This document shows positions 5,706-6,085 of a DNA stretch of 6,085 nt, one piece after another (within the stretch, counting starts at the first letter, position 1; each line of letters begins with the position of its first letter). Location of the stretch: NCBI GenBank assembly GCA_905480055.1, contig CAJQOW010000157.1, forward strand, positions 1 to 6,085, in the 5' to 3' direction. The notes beneath the pieces are model-generated. The model made no database searches. It saw nothing but the letters and a program-made list of their open reading frames with translations, and was not told the DNA's origin. Source of the stretch: an uncultured Acidimicrobiia bacterium (lineage in GTDB: Bacteria; Actinomycetota; Acidimicrobiia; UBA5794). The position numbers and the translations under genes are program-made.

Positions 5706-6077
5706 ATGACCTCGGAAGAGGCACCAGCCACAACCGCAATACCCATAACCGCAGACTCCCGGAACTGGGCGGTGATCGGACACCTGTCCGCGTTCATCCA
5801 GTTCCTCGGAATCCCTGCGTTCGTTGGCCCGCTGGTGGTGTGGCTGATGCGCAAGGATGACCCGTTCGCTGCCGATCAGGCGAAGGAAGCGCTGAACTTC
5901 AACCTGTCGATCATGGTCTACGCGATCCTGTCGGCACTGGCCATCCTGTTGCTGGTTGGATTGATCCTGCTCCCAATCGTCTTGATCGCTTGGTTCGTCC
6001 TCACCATCGTCGCAGCAGTGAACGCCTCGAACTCGGTGGCGTATCGATACCCGATGACGATTCGCTTCATCAGCTGA
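5706..6077 (+). CDS. DUF4870 domain membrane protein (123 aa)
   Basis: This is a complete small membrane protein of the DUF4870 (Tic20-like) family, whose function is unknown. A polar, Thr/Ala/Glu-rich cytosolic N-terminus (1-18) precedes the family pattern NWAVIGHLSAF (20-30). Then come GPLVVWLMRKDDPFAADQAK (41-60), EALNFNLS (61-68) and a C-terminal YRYPMTIRFI (113-122). Hydrophobic segments lie at about 22-47, 65-85 and 86-106; the last two are nearly continuous. The length is typical for single-domain members. The start is set by the strong AAGGAG. It is divergent from the cotransporter and shares a 12-bp upstream element with it, which hints at joint control, perhaps in ion or envelope homeostasis. 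That link is inference only. Eight bases follow its stop codon before the window ends. Confidence 0.9.
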   Translation: MTSEEAPATTAIPITADSRNWAVIGHLSAFIQFLGIPAFVGPLVVWLMRKDDPFAADQAKEALNFNLSIMVYAILSALAILLLVGLILLPIVLIAWFVLTIVAAVNASNSVAYRYPMTIRFIS

Positions 6078-6085
6078 ATGATCGG

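Noticed and set aside
5528..5854. Minus-strand open frame of 108 codons across the intergenic region and DUF4870 start
   Set aside because: It overlaps the well-supported DUF4870 gene with its strong ribosome binding site, and has no family pattern.

Overview
This window looks like chromosomal DNA from a high-GC bacterium (about 60% GC by eye). It is most likely an actinobacterium, possibly Acidimicrobiia. That guess rests on the DUF3054 membrane protein, the actinobacterial-style OSBS C-terminal motif, the codon preference and the gene mix. It is inference, because there is no rRNA or marker gene here. I see no mobile element, CRISPR array, tRNA or rRNA.

Layout from left to right. Positions 1-309 (minus) hold the N-terminal 103 residues of an uncharacterised protein with a PD-(D/E)XK nuclease-like pattern, cut by the window edge. 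Positions 357-731 (minus) encode a small four-helix DUF3054 membrane protein, 47 bp upstream of that gene on the same strand. A 75-bp divergent gap leads to an acyl-CoA dehydrogenase at 807-1949 (plus). It converges, with a 14-bp gap, on an enolase-superfamily gene of o-succinylbenzoate synthase (MenC) type at 1964-2983 (minus). Only 34 bp upstream of menC on the same strand is an 800-residue cation-chloride cotransporter (SLC12/CCC family) at 3018-5420. A 285-bp divergent intergenic region rich in dyad symmetry separates the transporter from a DUF4870 membrane protein at 5706-6077 (plus).

How the genes may relate. The acyl-CoA dehydrogenase (acyl-CoA oxidation) and MenC (menaquinone synthesis) are ordinary metabolic genes, and neither has pathway partners in the window. 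The transporter and menC could share a transcript. The most interesting part is the transporter and its upstream region. The transporter keeps the residues that form the Na+, K+ and Cl- sites in animal NKCC proteins. However, it seems to lack about 40 residues (the TM10-TM11 loop and TM11), with a clean in-frame junction at 4269-4283. Upstream, a 12-bp sequence (CCCCTCAGGGTC) occurs once ahead of the transporter and once ahead of the DUF4870 gene, in the sense orientation of each. This suggests a shared regulator or leader element. The transporter's Shine-Dalgarno and start codon also lie inside a 7-bp hairpin.
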